Positions 32,912 to 42,147 of a DNA stretch of 64,000 bases are shown here, one piece after another. The stretch comes from Thermopetrobacter sp. TC1 (GTDB lineage Bacteria > Pseudomonadota > Alphaproteobacteria > Rhizobiales > Aestuariivirgaceae), in NCBI RefSeq assembly GCF_000746275.1, contig NZ_KN050828.1, positions 165,384 to 229,383 of the forward strand, in the 5' to 3' direction. Each line of letters starts with the position of its first letter. The stretch's first letter is position 1. The position numbers and the translations under genes were made by a program. A model generated the notes under the pieces. That model was not told where the DNA came from. It was given only the letters and a program-made list of their open reading frames with translations, and ran no database searches.

Positions 32912-33706
32912 ATGTCGCAGAACGGACTGCTGGCGGGCAAGCGCGGGCTGATCATGGGCGTGGCCAACAACCGCTCCATCGCCTGGGGCATTGCCCGGGC
33001 ATGCGCGCGCGCCGGGGCGGAGCTGGCCTTCACCTATCAGGGCGAGGCCTTAAAAAAACGGGTGGCGCCGCTGGCCGAGGAACTGGGGGTGGCGCATCTC
33101 ATGCCCTGCGACGTCACCGAGGATGAGTCCATCGATTCGGTCTTCGCAACCCTGAAGGACGCCTGGGGGCGGCTGGATTTCGTTGTGCATGCCATCGCCT
33201 TTTCCGACAAGGAGGAGCTGAAAGGGCGCTATGCCGACACCACCCGCGCCAACTTCCTGCAGACCATGGACATTTCCGTCTATTCCTTCACGGCGGTGGC
33301 CCGCCGCGCCGCTGAGCTGATGAGCGAGGGCGGGGCGATGATCACGCTTTCCTATTACGGCGCGGAAAAGTGGGTGCCGCATTATAACGTCATGGGCGTG
33401 GCCAAGGCGGCGCTGGAGGCAAGCGTGCGCTATCTGGCAGCGGATCTGGGGCCGGAGAACATTCGTGTCAACGCCATTTCCGCCGGTCCCATCCGCACGC
33501 TGGCCGCCGCCGGCATTCGCGATTTCCGCCTGATGCTGGACTGGAACGAGGCCAACGCTCCCCTACGGCGCAACGTGACCATCGACGATGTGGGCGAGAC
33601 GGCCGCCTTTCTTGTCTCCGACGGTGCCGCCGGCATCACCGGCGAGGTGGTGCATGTGGACGCCGGCTATCACGTCATTGGCATGAAGGCGCTCGATGCG
33701 GAATGA
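32912..33706 (+). CDS. fabI: Enoyl-[acyl-carrier-protein] reductase (NADH), FabI
   Basis: Last reduction of each fatty-acid elongation cycle. The 264-residue protein has the FabI-type start LLAGKRGLIMGVANNRSIAW, the altered cofactor motif (GVANNRSIAWGIA instead of GxxxGxG), the motif VVHAIAFSDKEELKGRYADT, and the catalytic Tyr-x6-Lys in YNVMGVAKAALEASVRYLA. IRTLAAAGIRDF near residue 200 is the substrate loop. Spacing Y-x6-K is the FabI hallmark and separates it from ordinary SDRs. The phosphatase and aroC genes follow in the usual Rhizobiales order. Confidence 0.96.
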   Translation: MSQNGLLAGKRGLIMGVANNRSIAWGIARACARAGAELAFTYQGEALKKRVAPLAEELGVAHLMPCDVTEDESIDSVFATLKDAWGRLDFVVHAIAFSDKEELKGRYADTTRANFLQTMDISVYSFTAVARRAAELMSEGGAMITLSYYGAEKWVPHYNVMGVAKAALEASVRYLAADLGPENIRVNAISAGPIRTLAAAGIRDFRLMLDWNEANAPLRRNVTIDDVGETAAFLVSDGAAGITGEVVHVDAGYHVIGMKALDAE

Positions 33707-33728
33707 GCGGCAGCCGGCCGGCGGGGGG

Positions 33729-34349
33729 ATGATGCAGGGCGGCGCGCGGCCATACTGCTATTTCATCCGGCATGGCGAGACGGACTGGAACGCCGAGCGC
33801 CGGGTGCAGGGCCATGTGGAAACAGAGCTGAATGCCCGCGGTCGCAGACAGGCGGAGATGATCGCTCAGAGGTTGAAGGTGCTGGAGCCGGACATCTCCC
33901 GTTTCACCATCTACGCCAGCCCCATGAAACGCGTGCGCCAGACACTGGCGCCGATCCTGGCCGCCTATGGCCTTGATGAAAGCGTGGTGCGGCTTGATCC
34001 GCGGCTGAAGGAGCGCAGCTTCGGCGTCATCGAGGGCACGGTGTGGGATACGCTGGTGGCCAAGGGCCTCGATCCGCGGGCCGATCCCCTCTCCTACTAT
34101 CACTGGCGTCCCGAAGGCGGCGAGAGCTATGCGGATGTGGAAGTGCGCGTGCGGGCCTTCGTGGCGGAGATGGAAAACCCGGCCATTATCGTCTCCCATG
34201 GCGGCATCCATCGCGTGATGCGGCGCGTGATCCTGAATTTGCCGCCGCAGGAGGTGGCCACGCTGAAAGTGCCGCAGGACGGCTTCTGTCGCCTCACACC
34301 TGAGCGGATCGAATGGTTTCCGGCCGAGGCCGCCAATACCGGAGATTAA
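33729..34349 (+). CDS. Histidine phosphatase family protein (phosphoglycerate mutase-like)
   Basis: Cytoplasmic phosphatase or mutase of the 2H superfamily. The 206-residue protein has the phospho-histidine motif CYFIRHGETDWNAERRVQGH, VYASPMKRVRQT-like YASPMKRVRQTLAPILAAYG, LDPRLKERSFGVIEGTVWDT and the second histidine in AIIVSHGGIHRVMRRVILNL. All four catalytic residues are in place. The substrate cannot be told from sequence; neighbours fabI and aroC give no clue. Start at 33729 has a GGGGGG purine run; the ATG at 33696 overlaps fabI by 11 bases and is the alternative. Confidence 0.88.
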   Translation: MMQGGARPYCYFIRHGETDWNAERRVQGHVETELNARGRRQAEMIAQRLKVLEPDISRFTIYASPMKRVRQTLAPILAAYGLDESVVRLDPRLKERSFGVIEGTVWDTLVAKGLDPRADPLSYYHWRPEGGESYADVEVRVRAFVAEMENPAIIVSHGGIHRVMRRVILNLPPQEVATLKVPQDGFCRLTPERIEWFPAEAANTGD

Positions 34350-34455
34350 CGGTCAGGTCCTGTTTCAGGCGCGCAGGATCGCCCGCCGGCGTGACTTTCC
34401 GCGGCGGGGGCATTAAACATCTCCCGAAAGCAAGGTGATACGGGGCAAAAGGCGC

Positions 34456-35565
34456 ATGAGCTACAACACCTTCGGGCGCATCTTACGCATGACCACCTTT
34501 GGCGAGAGCCACGGGCCGGCCATTGGCGCGGTTCTTGATGGCTGTCCGCCCGGCATCCCGCTCAACGAGGAGATGATCCAGCCCTATCTGGACCGCCGTC
34601 GCCCCGGACAGAGCCGCTATACCACACAGCGGCGCGAGCCGGACAAGGTGCGCATCCTCTCCGGCGTGTTTCAGGATGAAGGCATGGAACATCCGGTGAC
34701 CACGGGCACGCCGATCGCCCTGCTCATCGAGAATACCGATCAGCGCTCGAAGGATTACAGCGAGATCCGCGAGAAGTTCCGCCCCGGACACGCCGATCTC
34801 ACCTACCAGATGAAATACGGCATCCGCGATTATCGCGGCGGCGGACGCGCCTCGGCGCGGGAAACGGCGGCGCGGGTGGCGGCGGGGGCCGTGGCCCGGC
34901 GCATCATCCCGCAGGTCACCATCCGCGGCGCACTGGTGCAGATGGGCCCGCACAAGATCGACCGCGCCCGCTTCTCGTGGGAGGCGGTGGAGGAGAACCC
35001 CTTCTTCTGCCCCGATCCGGAAATGGCGGAAATCTGGGCGGATTATCTGGATGACATCCGCAAAAAAGGCGATTCCGTGGGCGGGGTGGTGGAAGTGGTG
35101 GCCTCGGGCGTTCCCGCCGGCTGGGGGGCGCCGGTTTATGCCAAACTTGACCAGGATATCGCGGCGGCGATGATGAGCATTCCGGCGGTGAAGGGCGTGG
35201 AGATCGGCGCCGGGTTTGCCGCCGCGGCCATGACCGGCTCCGAGGCCGCTGATGAAATGGAAATCGCCGAGGGTTCCCTGACGTTTTCAAGCAATCATTC
35301 AGGCGGCATCCTCGGCGGCATATCCTCCGGGCAGGACATCGTGGTGCGGCTGGCGGTGAAGCCCACCTCCTCCATCCTGGTGCCGCGGCGCACGGTAACA
35401 CGCACCGGCGAGAATACCGAGATCGTCACCAAGGGCCGGCACGACCCCTGTGTTGGCATCCGGGCGGTGCCGGTGGCGGAGGCGATGCTGGCGCTGGTGC
35501 TGGCCGATCATTTCCTGCTGCATCGCGCCCAGATAGGGCGGGAAGGGGCAGAGTTTCCGACATGA
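34456..35565 (+). CDS. aroC: Chorismate synthase
   Basis: Final shikimate-pathway step, forming chorismate from EPSP with reduced FMN. The 369-residue protein has the first signature [59 protein letters not shown] then [20 protein letters not shown], and [20 protein letters not shown] near residue 283. ATG 34456 (MSYNTFG) was chosen over 34435 because it starts the conserved fold. A good terminator lies 150 bases downstream. Confidence 0.96.
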   Translation: MSYNTFGRILRMTTFGESHGPAIGAVLDGCPPGIPLNEEMIQPYLDRRRPGQSRYTTQRREPDKVRILSGVFQDEGMEHPVTTGTPIALLIENTDQRSKDYSEIREKFRPGHADLTYQMKYGIRDYRGGGRASARETAARVAAGAVARRIIPQVTIRGALVQMGPHKIDRARFSWEAVEENPFFCPDPEMAEIWADYLDDIRKKGDSVGGVVEVVASGVPAGWGAPVYAKLDQDIAAAMMSIPAVKGVEIGAGFAAAAMTGSEAADEMEIAEGSLTFSSNHSGGILGGISSGQDIVVRLAVKPTSSILVPRRTVTRTGENTEIVTKGRHDPCVGIRAVPVAEAMLALVLADHFLLHRAQIGREGAEFPT

Positions 35566-35717
35566 TCCCGCCACGGCAGTGACACTGCGCCATCACGCGC
35601 ATTCATGGCGCGCATTCATGGTTCTCCAAGGCTCAAGGTTGCCTCTTGCCTCAATGGCGCAATCGGTGTAGAGGACGGCATCGTCGTTCGCCTTTCCGGT
35701 CGGAGGCTGAACGGAAG

Positions 35718-35751
35718 GCCGCTTGCATCCCCATGCCAGCGCGGCTTTTTT
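35718..35751 (+). terminator. Rho-independent terminator after aroC
   Basis: GCCGC (35718-35722) pairs with GCGGC (35741-35745); an inner GCAT / ATGC stem (35725-35736) with a CCCC loop completes the hairpin. Six T residues follow. It ends the fabI-phosphatase-aroC run before the ribosomal protein operon. Confidence 0.75.
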
Positions 35752-35983
35752 CGTTGGCAGGGGGATTAAAGCGGCAGGGCGGATGTCACATGATGATGCA
35801 CCATTGGGATATCATGAGCCTGTCCCGATTGTGCAGGCATTGTTGGCATCGCCAGCCCGGCTTCCGGTGTCTCCGCTCCTGGTGATGGATCCCGTCTGGC
35901 CTTTCCCGGGCCGTCGGGAGGCTTCGCGCCGGAAGGGATGCGGCTTTTAAGGATCGTCAACCCGTAAAGCGAGGAAAGGCCAC
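35752..35983 (+). other. Leader region of the rpsF operon
   Basis: 232 bases without a gene, preceding rpsF. A GC-rich segment near 35888-35945 (CCTTTCCCGGGCC, then CCGGAAGG) can fold and could be the S6:S18-binding autoregulatory leader reported for many bacteria, but I cannot assign the conserved CCG-bulge motif by eye. Confidence 0.3.
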
Positions 35984-36340
35984 ATGCCCTATTACGAGCA
36001 TGTTTTCCTGCTGCGTCAGGACCTAAGCCCGGCGCAGGTGGACCAGATCACCGAAAACCACAAGAAGATCATCGAGGAAAAAGGCGGCAAGGTCGGCAAG
36101 ACCGAATACTGGGGCCTGCGCAATCTGGCTTACAAGATCCGCAAGAACCGCAAGGCCCATTACGTTCTGATGAACATCGACGGCCCCGCGGAAGCCGTGC
36201 AGGAGCTGGAGCGCCTGGAGCGCATCTCCGATGATGTGATCCGCTTCATGACCGTGCGCGTGAAAGAGCTGGAGGAAGGCCCGTCCGTGATGATGCGGGC
36301 CAAGGAAGAGCGCGGCCGCGGCCGCCGGCGCGAGCACTGA
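35984..36340 (+). CDS. rpsF: 30S ribosomal protein S6
   Basis: Small-subunit protein that binds as a pair with S18. The 118-residue protein starts [20 protein letters not shown] and has the S6 core [20 protein letters not shown] then [39 protein letters not shown] closes the fold. The C-terminal tail ([15 protein letters not shown]) is basic, typical of alphaproteobacteria. AGCGAGGAAAGG precedes the start. It leads an rpsF-rpsR-DUF2232-rplI transcript. Confidence 0.97.
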   Translation: MPYYEHVFLLRQDLSPAQVDQITENHKKIIEEKGGKVGKTEYWGLRNLAYKIRKNRKAHYVLMNIDGPAEAVQELERLERISDDVIRFMTVRVKELEEGPSVMMRAKEERGRGRRREH

Positions 36341-36358
36341 GGAAGAGGAGGATAAGCC

Positions 36359-36595
36359 ATGAACGTTCCTGTCCGTCGTCCCTTCTTCCGTCGCCGCAAG
36401 ACCTGCCCGTTCTCCGGGGCCAACGCGCCGAAGATCGATTATAAGGACGTGAAGCTTCTGCAGCGCTTCATTTCCGAGCGCGGCAAGATCGTGCCGAGCC
36501 GCATCACGGCGGTGTCCGCCAAGAAGCAGCGCGAGCTGGCGCGGGCCATCAAGCGGGCGCGCATCCTCGGGCTTTTGCCCTTCGTGATCAAGTAA
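36359..36595 (+). CDS. rpsR: 30S ribosomal protein S18
   Basis: Small-subunit protein partnering S6 at the platform. The 78-residue sequence has [20 protein letters not shown] and [20 protein letters not shown], followed by [20 protein letters not shown]. Length and motifs match the family. GAGGAGGAT stands six bases before the ATG. It starts 18 bases after rpsF. Confidence 0.97.
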   Translation: MNVPVRRPFFRRRKTCPFSGANAPKIDYKDVKLLQRFISERGKIVPSRITAVSAKKQRELARAIKRARILGLLPFVIK

Positions 36596-36611
36596 GGCAC
36601 AATCGGCAAGG

Positions 36612-36671
36612 AGGTTCTTCTCCGGCCGGAGAGCGAAAATGAAGATCCGGCAGCCGACCGGCGAAGAACCT
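36612..36671. repeat. Long imperfect palindrome after rpsR
   Basis: AGGTTCTTCTCCGG (36612-36625) pairs with CCGGCGAAGAACCT (36658-36671), 13 of 14 matched, around a 32-base loop. It lies 17 bases after the rpsR stop and has no T-run, so it may be an mRNA-stabilising or processing hairpin between the ribosomal and membrane protein genes rather than a terminator. No second copy was found in the window. Confidence 0.6.
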
Positions 36672-36772
36672 TGAGAACACCATCTGGCGAAGTCTGCGTC
36701 CGGATATGGCCGGAGCGGGCGATGGTTGGAGCGGAGATTTTCCGCCCCTAACCCGAAAACGGGGACAGCCGC

Positions 36773-37966
36773 ATGCGGTTTTCATGCACAGGACATGCTG
36801 AAAGGGCCCTTTTCCGCCTGATGCAAGCGGGAAAGGGCCTTGCCGCATGGCCGGCTGCGCCTTTGAAACCCTTGGTGCTTGCCGCGGGGCCCTGGGACGC
36901 CCCGGAAAAGGATGCCACTCCGCCCTCCCCTGCCCCACAGAACAGCGGGAACGACAACAAGTCCGGCCCGCCTGCCGCGTCCGCCCCGGCGTGGCTGGTG
37001 ATCGCGATTACAGCGGGAGTGCTTTCCGGCTTTTTCTTCACCGGCATTATCGGGCGCTCAATGGCGTCCTTCCTGCTGTTTTATGCCTCGCCGTTTCCGC
37101 TGTTCATGGTGGGGCTCGCCTTTGGCTGGGTGGCGGCTGCGGTGGCGGGCGCAGCCGGTGCCCTATACGTGCTGGCCACGGCGGGGATGCGGGCGGCGTT
37201 GTTCTATCTTCTGGCCATGGCGGTGGCGCCGGTCATTCTCTCCAGACTGGCCCTGATGTGGCGGCCGGCGGCCGGCGGCGGCGAGGGCGAGGCCCAGGAT
37301 GAGGCGGGGCGCGAATGGTATCCGGAAGGGCGGCTGCTCATCTGGCTGGCGGTGATGGGCGGTGTGCTCGTTTCAGCGGCGCTTCTGCTGCTGGGCACGG
37401 ATCTGGAGAGCATCCGCGCAGGCCTGGGCAAAATGGCCGATGCCGTGCTTGAGGCCACGCGCCTGGCCGAGGACCTGCCGCCGGATCAGGTGAAAACCGT
37501 GCGCGATTATCTGATCGCGGCCACCCCGCCGGTGTCGGCCATCGTGTGGATGCTCACCATGCTTGTGAACTTCTGGGCCGGCGGGCGGCTGGCGCAGGCC
37601 TTCGGCTATCCGGTGCGGCCCTGGGCGCCGTTCTGGAAGCTCACGCTGCATCCGCGCGCGCTGGCGGGGCTGGCGGTTGCCTCCTTCGCCACCTTTCTTC
37701 CCGGGATATTCGGGCTCATCGGCGAGATTTTCGCCAGCACGCTGCTGGTGGCCTTCATGCTGCTGGGGCTGGCGGTGGTGCATGCCGTCACCCTGGGCAA
37801 TCCCTGGCGGCCGGTGGTGCTGGCGGTGCTCTATTTCGGCCTTCTGGTGCTCAACTGGCTCATTGCCCTACCGCTGGTCATTCTCGGCATGGCGGAAGTG
37901 GCCTTCGGCATCCGCCGGCGGGTGCTGGGCCGGGGCGGCGGGCCGCCCGGAAACACCGTTTCCTAG
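36773..37966 (+). CDS. DUF2232 (YybS-like) membrane protein
   Basis: Multi-pass inner-membrane protein of unknown function, 397 residues. After an Ala/Pro-rich lead of about 70 residues come roughly eight hydrophobic segments: WLVIAITAGVLSGFFFTGII, LLFYASPFPLFMVGLAFGWV, AALFYLLAMAVAPVILSRLA, LIWLAVMGGVLVSAALLLLG, and four more in the C-terminal half. PWAPFWKLTLHPRALAGLAV, near residue 290, is the most conserved part I recognise. DUF2232 genes commonly sit between rpsR and rplI in alphaproteobacteria. GGGGACAG precedes the ATG; a start at 36821 is also possible. Confidence 0.85.
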   Translation: MRFSCTGHAERALFRLMQAGKGLAAWPAAPLKPLVLAAGPWDAPEKDATPPSPAPQNSGNDNKSGPPAASAPAWLVIAITAGVLSGFFFTGIIGRSMASFLLFYASPFPLFMVGLAFGWVAAAVAGAAGALYVLATAGMRAALFYLLAMAVAPVILSRLALMWRPAAGGGEGEAQDEAGREWYPEGRLLIWLAVMGGVLVSAALLLLGTDLESIRAGLGKMADAVLEATRLAEDLPPDQVKTVRDYLIAATPPVSAIVWMLTMLVNFWAGGRLAQAFGYPVRPWAPFWKLTLHPRALAGLAVASFATFLPGIFGLIGEIFASTLLVAFMLLGLAVVHAVTLGNPWRPVVLAVLYFGLLVLNWLIALPLVILGMAEVAFGIRRRVLGRGGGPPGNTVS

Positions 37967-38047
37967 AAAATCCTCCCTGGCCGGATGATCCGGCCGTATT
38001 TGCGGTTCACTCAACGATCTTCACTCAACGATCAAGGAGAAAGCATC

Positions 38048-38698
38048 ATGCAGGTCATTCTGCTGGAACGGATCGAGAAGCTGGGCAACATGGGCGATGT
38101 CGTCACCGTCAAGGACGGCTATGCCCGCAACTTCCTGCTGCCGCAGGGCAAGGCGCTGCGCGCGACCAAGGCCAATCTGGAGCGCTTCGAGCGCGAGCGC
38201 GAGGAACTGGAGCGCAAGAACGCCGAGGCGCGCGCCGCCGCGGAGAAGGATGCGGAGAAGATCGAGGGCGCCAAGCTGGTGCTCATCCGTCAGGCCGGCG
38301 AGATGGGGCAGCTTTATGGTTCCGTCACCACCCGCGACATCGCCAATGCCCTGAAGGAGGAGTTCGGTGTTGAGGTGGTGCGCAATCAGGTGCAGCTTGA
38401 CCGGCCGATCAAGATCATTGGGCTGCATGACGTGATCGTGCGGCTGCATCCCGAAGTGAGCGTGACGGTGACGCTCAACGTCGCCCGCAACGAGGACGAG
38501 GCGGAGCTGCAGGCCAAGGGCGAGATCCTCGTCGGCTCGGCGGCGGAGCGCGAGGAGGCCCGCGAGGCGGCCGAGGCCATGCTGGCCGAAATCGAGGCGG
38601 CCAAGGCCGAAGCCGAGGCGGAAGCCGAGGCCAAGGCCGAGGGCGAGAGCGAAGCCGAAACCGCCGGGGAGACGGACGAGGCCGAAAAGGAGGCTTGA
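38048..38698 (+). CDS. rplI: 50S ribosomal protein L9
   Basis: Large-subunit protein affecting translational fidelity. The N-terminal domain reads [20 protein letters not shown] and [20 protein letters not shown], then the long connecting helix rich in Glu and Lys (residues about 42-75) and the C-terminal rRNA-binding domain ([20 protein letters not shown]). A 50-residue Ala/Glu-rich acidic tail brings it to 216 residues against about 150 in E. coli; such tails are common in Rhizobiales. The start at 38048 has AAGGAGAAAG; the in-frame ATG at 37985 was rejected. Confidence 0.96.
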   Translation: MQVILLERIEKLGNMGDVVTVKDGYARNFLLPQGKALRATKANLERFEREREELERKNAEARAAAEKDAEKIEGAKLVLIRQAGEMGQLYGSVTTRDIANALKEEFGVEVVRNQVQLDRPIKIIGLHDVIVRLHPEVSVTVTLNVARNEDEAELQAKGEILVGSAAEREEAREAAEAMLAEIEAAKAEAEAEAEAKAEGESEAETAGETDEAEKEA

Positions 38699-38783
38699 GG
38701 CTCTCCTCACCCCAAACCAAACACCATGGCGCCCTTGCGCACGGAGGCCGATTAGGCCTCATGCCGCAAGGCCAGACACGAAA

Positions 38784-38827
38784 AAGGCCGAAGCCGCCAA
38801 AATCAGGGCGCTTCGGCCTTACTTTTC
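38784..38827 (+). terminator. Rho-independent terminator after rplI
   Basis: An 11-bp perfect stem AAGGCCGAAGC (38784-38794) / GCTTCGGCCTT (38810-38820) around a 15-base loop, followed by ACTTTTC. It ends the rpsF-rplI operon about 85 bases after the stop. Confidence 0.85.
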
Positions 38828-38961
38828 TCGAAAAAATCCCGTTTCGATATCGAAGGATTTGCCCGATGCTGAGAGGGAGGGCTGAGACCTTTCTCTTCCT
38901 TGATCAAGCCCGCAAACAGGCCGTCATGACTCGTGTGACGATAGGTCATGTCCCCCTGCTC

Positions 38962-38990
38962 TTGTCGTGGCAAGCGCGCGTCACTATAGT
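38962..38990 (+). promoter_or_regulatory. Candidate sigma-70 promoter for cfa
   Basis: TTGTCG (38962-38967), 17 bases, then TATAGT (38985-38990), good matches to -35 and -10 hexamers. It would give a 5' leader of about 180 bases before the cfa ATG at 39178. The rest of the 350-base gap after the rplI terminator shows no gene. Confidence 0.5.
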
Positions 38991-39177
38991 TTCTCTTCAA
39001 AAAACAACACAATGAGCGGACGGTGGGGGATGGACGCCTTGAAGAGGGCATTGCCGGGCGCCACATCCTTTTCTGCCATCCGTGTGAGTTTGGCCAGGCC
39101 GGCGCCTGAATTGCGCGGGGGCTGATGGCGGAGCGCATATGCTCCGTTTTTGCGCCGGGGCAGATCGGGAGGCTGCC

Positions 39178-40443
39178 ATGAAAGCGCTCGTCAATACCGT
39201 CCTTGACCGGTTGGTGAAACGGGGCAATCTCGCCGTTGTGCATCCGGACGGCCATGTGCGTCATTTTGGCGACGGCAAGGACGAGGAGGTGCGGTTTCGC
39301 ATCACCTCCACGGGCTGGGCGCTGAAGCTTCTGTTCGATCCCGATCTCAAGTTCGGCGAAGCCTACATGGACGGCGGCATCGTGATGGAGAAGGGCTCCA
39401 TCTACGATTTGCTGCTGTTGCTGATGGACAATGTCAAGCACAACGGCGGCCCGGCCGGGTTTACCATTCCCAGTTTCCTGCGCGGGCTGAAGCGCCGTTT
39501 GCAACAGTTCAATCCGCGCGGACGGGCGAAGCGCAACGTTGCCCATCACTATGACCTGGACGGGCGCCTCTATGAGCTGTTTCTGGACAGTGACCGGCAG
39601 TATTCCTGTGCCTATTTCGAGCGGGCGGACGCCTCCCTGCATGAGGCGCAGCTGGCCAAGAAGCGCCATCTCGCCGCCAAGCTGATGATCCGCCCCGGCA
39701 TGCGGGTTCTGGACATCGGCTGTGGCTGGGGCGGGCTTGCACTCTATCTGGCCGAAGTGTGTCAGGCGCGGGTTGTGGGCATTACCCTCTCGGAGGAACA
39801 ATATGACGTGGCGCGCGCCCGCGCGCGGCAGCGCGGGCTTGAAGACAGGGTGGAATTCCGCCTGCAGGATTATCGCGACATCAACGAGAGCTTTGACCGC
39901 ATCGTTTCCGTCGGCATGTTCGAGCATGTCGGCGTCAATCACTATCCCGCCTTCTTCTCCAAGGTCCGGGAGCTGTTAACGCCGGATGGCATTGCCGTTC
40001 TGCATTCCATCAACCGGGCTGACGGCCCCGGCGTCACCTCCGCCTGGATCGACCGCTACATCTTCCCCGGCGGCTACATTCCGGCCCTGTCCGAGGTGAT
40101 TCCGGTGATCGAGCGCGAGGGGCTGATCATTTCCGATGTGGAGATCCTGCGCCTGCATTATGCTGAAACCTTACGCTGCTGGCGGGAGCGCTTCGTCTCG
40201 CAATGGGAGAAGGCGCGCGCGCTTTATGACGAGCGTTTCTGCCGCATGTGGGAGTTTTATCTTGCCGCATCGGAGGTGATGTTCCGCACCGGACTGATGA
40301 ACAATTTCCAGATCCAGATGGTGCGGGATCAGCAGGCGGTGCCGATGACACGCGATTACATGTTTGAGGAAGAGGAGCGCCTGCGCCGCATCGACAGCGG
40401 CCGGCGTCATCTCGTCTCGGTGCCGGCGGCAGGCCAGTCCTGA
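39178..40443 (+). CDS. cfa: Cyclopropane-fatty-acyl-phospholipid synthase
   Basis: Adds a methylene group from SAM to unsaturated acyl chains in membrane phospholipids. The 421-residue protein has the N-terminal lipid-binding part (ALKLLFDPDLKFGEAYMDGG), YDLDGRLYELFLDSDRQYSC with CAYF, the SAM site MRVLDIGCGWGGLALYLAEV (residues about 176-195), GITLSEEQYDVARARARQRG and FDRIVSVGMFEHVGVNHYPA. The C-terminal helical region ends with FQIQMVRDQQAVPMTRDYMF. GGGAGGCTGCC precedes the ATG. The ATG at 39139 is upstream but outside the fold. Confidence 0.94.
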   Translation: MKALVNTVLDRLVKRGNLAVVHPDGHVRHFGDGKDEEVRFRITSTGWALKLLFDPDLKFGEAYMDGGIVMEKGSIYDLLLLLMDNVKHNGGPAGFTIPSFLRGLKRRLQQFNPRGRAKRNVAHHYDLDGRLYELFLDSDRQYSCAYFERADASLHEAQLAKKRHLAAKLMIRPGMRVLDIGCGWGGLALYLAEVCQARVVGITLSEEQYDVARARARQRGLEDRVEFRLQDYRDINESFDRIVSVGMFEHVGVNHYPAFFSKVRELLTPDGIAVLHSINRADGPGVTSAWIDRYIFPGGYIPALSEVIPVIEREGLIISDVEILRLHYAETLRCWRERFVSQWEKARALYDERFCRMWEFYLAASEVMFRTGLMNNFQIQMVRDQQAVPMTRDYMFEEEERLRRIDSGRRHLVSVPAAGQS

Positions 40444-40810
40444 ACGCCTTCAGGTTTTACGCAGTTCAGGTCTTTCTTGCTGATGGCGGCGGTGCGTCTG
40501 CTGCGGTTTCGGTTCTTATCCCGCATTTTCTGGCATCAAGGGCGGCCCGTATTTCGCGCATAAGGCGTTTTTTGCGTGTGTTCGCGGAATACGTGGCTTG
40601 CGGTTCCAAAAAAAGCGGAGAATCATGCGCTTGGCCGTTTCCGCCATGCGGGATAGTTGCGAGTTAATCGCAAGTTTCCGGCGGGCGGAAGGCGTCGTCC
40701 GGCTTGAACCCGGGCAAGGAGCGGTTGCGCCACCTGCCCGCTGCGGGATGAAGCAGGCGGGAGCGCTTACTGCAAAGGAGATTTCAGGCTGTTCGAGAGG
40801 GAGGGTGTCG
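40444..40810. other. Upstream region of the ABC importer, with a small inverted repeat
   Basis: 367 bases without a supported gene. TTGCGA (40657-40662) and TCGCAA (40668-40673) form a 6-bp inverted repeat with a five-base spacer, about 140 bases before the binding-protein start; this could be an operator but is short enough to arise by chance. A plus-strand ORF across this gap is the readthrough of the importer frame. Confidence 0.35.
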
Positions 40811-41995
40811 ATGTCGTTTCTGGGCAGACTGTTGCGAAAGGCGGCGGCCACCATGCTGGGCACCGGCCTGGCGCTGGGCGCTTTCGCCATGGGGCAGAAG
40901 CCGGCCATGGCGGGCGATCCGGAGCCGATCAAGATCGGGTCTTTCCTGGCGGTGACCGGCCCGGCCTCGTTTCTGGGCGATCCCGAGCTGAAGACCCTGC
41001 AGCTCTATATCGAGAAGATCAACAAGGAAGGCGGGGTGCTGGGACGGCCGCTGAAGCTCATTCACTATGACTCCCAGCATCTGGCAAAAAAGGCCGTGAC
41101 CTTTACCCGGCGCCTGATCGAGCAGGACAAGGTGGACCTCATCATCGGCGGTTCCACCACCGGCACGACCATGGCCGTGATCAAGCTGGTGGAGCGGGCG
41201 GAGATCCCGTTCATCTCGCTGGCGGGCGCGAGCATCATCATCGATCCGGTCAAGAAGTGGGTGTTCAAGACGCCGCATACGGACCGGCTGGCGGTGCGCA
41301 AGATCTACGCCGACATGAAGAAGCGGGGCCTGACCAAGATCGGCCTGCTTTCCGGTTCCGGTGGCTTTGACAAGTCCTGCGCCGGCAATGCCCGCAAGCT
41401 GGCCAAGGAGTTCGGCATCACCATCGTGGCCGACGAGACCCACGGCAAGGGTGATACCGACATGACGCCGCAGCTGACCCGCATCAAGAACACCCCCGGC
41501 GTGCAGGCTTTCCTCTATTGCGGCTTTGGCGCGCCGACCAGCATTGTGGCCAAGAACTTCAAGCAGCTGGGCATGACCATCCCGCACTATCAGAGCCACG
41601 GTTCGGCCTCGATGAAGTTCATCAAGGGCGCCGAAGGCGGTGCGGAAGGTGTGCGCCTGCCGGTGGCGGCGCTGCTGGTGGCGGAGCAGCTGCCGGATGA
41701 CAATCCGCAGAAGAAGGTGGCGCTCGCCTACAAGAAGGCCTACGAGAGCCGCTATCATGACGCCGTCTCCACCTTCGGCGGGCATGCCTATGACGCGCTG
41801 ATGATTGCGGTGAACGCCATCAAGCGCGCCGGCACCACCGACAAGGCCAAGGTGCGCGACGCCATTGAGCAGACGAAGAACTACATCGGGGCTGATGGCA
41901 TCTACAACATGTCGCCCACCGACCATCTGGGGCTGGATGAGAAGTCCTTCGTCATGGTGGAAGTGCGCAACGGCACCTGGAAGCTGCTCAAGTAA
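40811..41995 (+). CDS. Branched-chain amino acid-type ABC transporter substrate-binding protein
   Basis: Periplasmic binding protein of the LivJ/HAAT family. From ATG 40811 the 394-residue protein has a signal peptide (MSFLGRLLRKAAATMLGTGL, cleavage after KPAMA, residue about 34), then IKIGSFLAVTGPASFLGDPE, GGVLGRPLKLIHYDSQHLAK, the ligand-loop LIIGGSTTGTTMAVIKLVER and STFGGHAYDALMIAVNAIKR near the C-terminus. Ligand specificity cannot be read from the sequence. Gene order (binding protein, livHMGF) and the facing paaK/ior cluster make aromatic or branched-chain amino acids, or aromatic acids, reasonable candidates. Confidence 0.9.
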   Translation: MSFLGRLLRKAAATMLGTGLALGAFAMGQKPAMAGDPEPIKIGSFLAVTGPASFLGDPELKTLQLYIEKINKEGGVLGRPLKLIHYDSQHLAKKAVTFTRRLIEQDKVDLIIGGSTTGTTMAVIKLVERAEIPFISLAGASIIIDPVKKWVFKTPHTDRLAVRKIYADMKKRGLTKIGLLSGSGGFDKSCAGNARKLAKEFGITIVADETHGKGDTDMTPQLTRIKNTPGVQAFLYCGFGAPTSIVAKNFKQLGMTIPHYQSHGSASMKFIKGAEGGAEGVRLPVAALLVAEQLPDDNPQKKVALAYKKAYESRYHDAVSTFGGHAYDALMIAVNAIKRAGTTDKAKVRDAIEQTKNYIGADGIYNMSPTDHLGLDEKSFVMVEVRNGTWKLLK

Positions 41996-42147
41996 GGGCG
42001 GCGCTGAACATATGCATTTCCAGGTCAACCGCGGGCCGGAGAAAATTGCATCTCCGGCCCGCTTCCCGGCCTGAGGGCCATCGCTGATGACCGGCGGGCC
42101 GGGCCTCACCTCAGAAAGGCATCCGGAACAAGGCGAGAGGGCGCACG

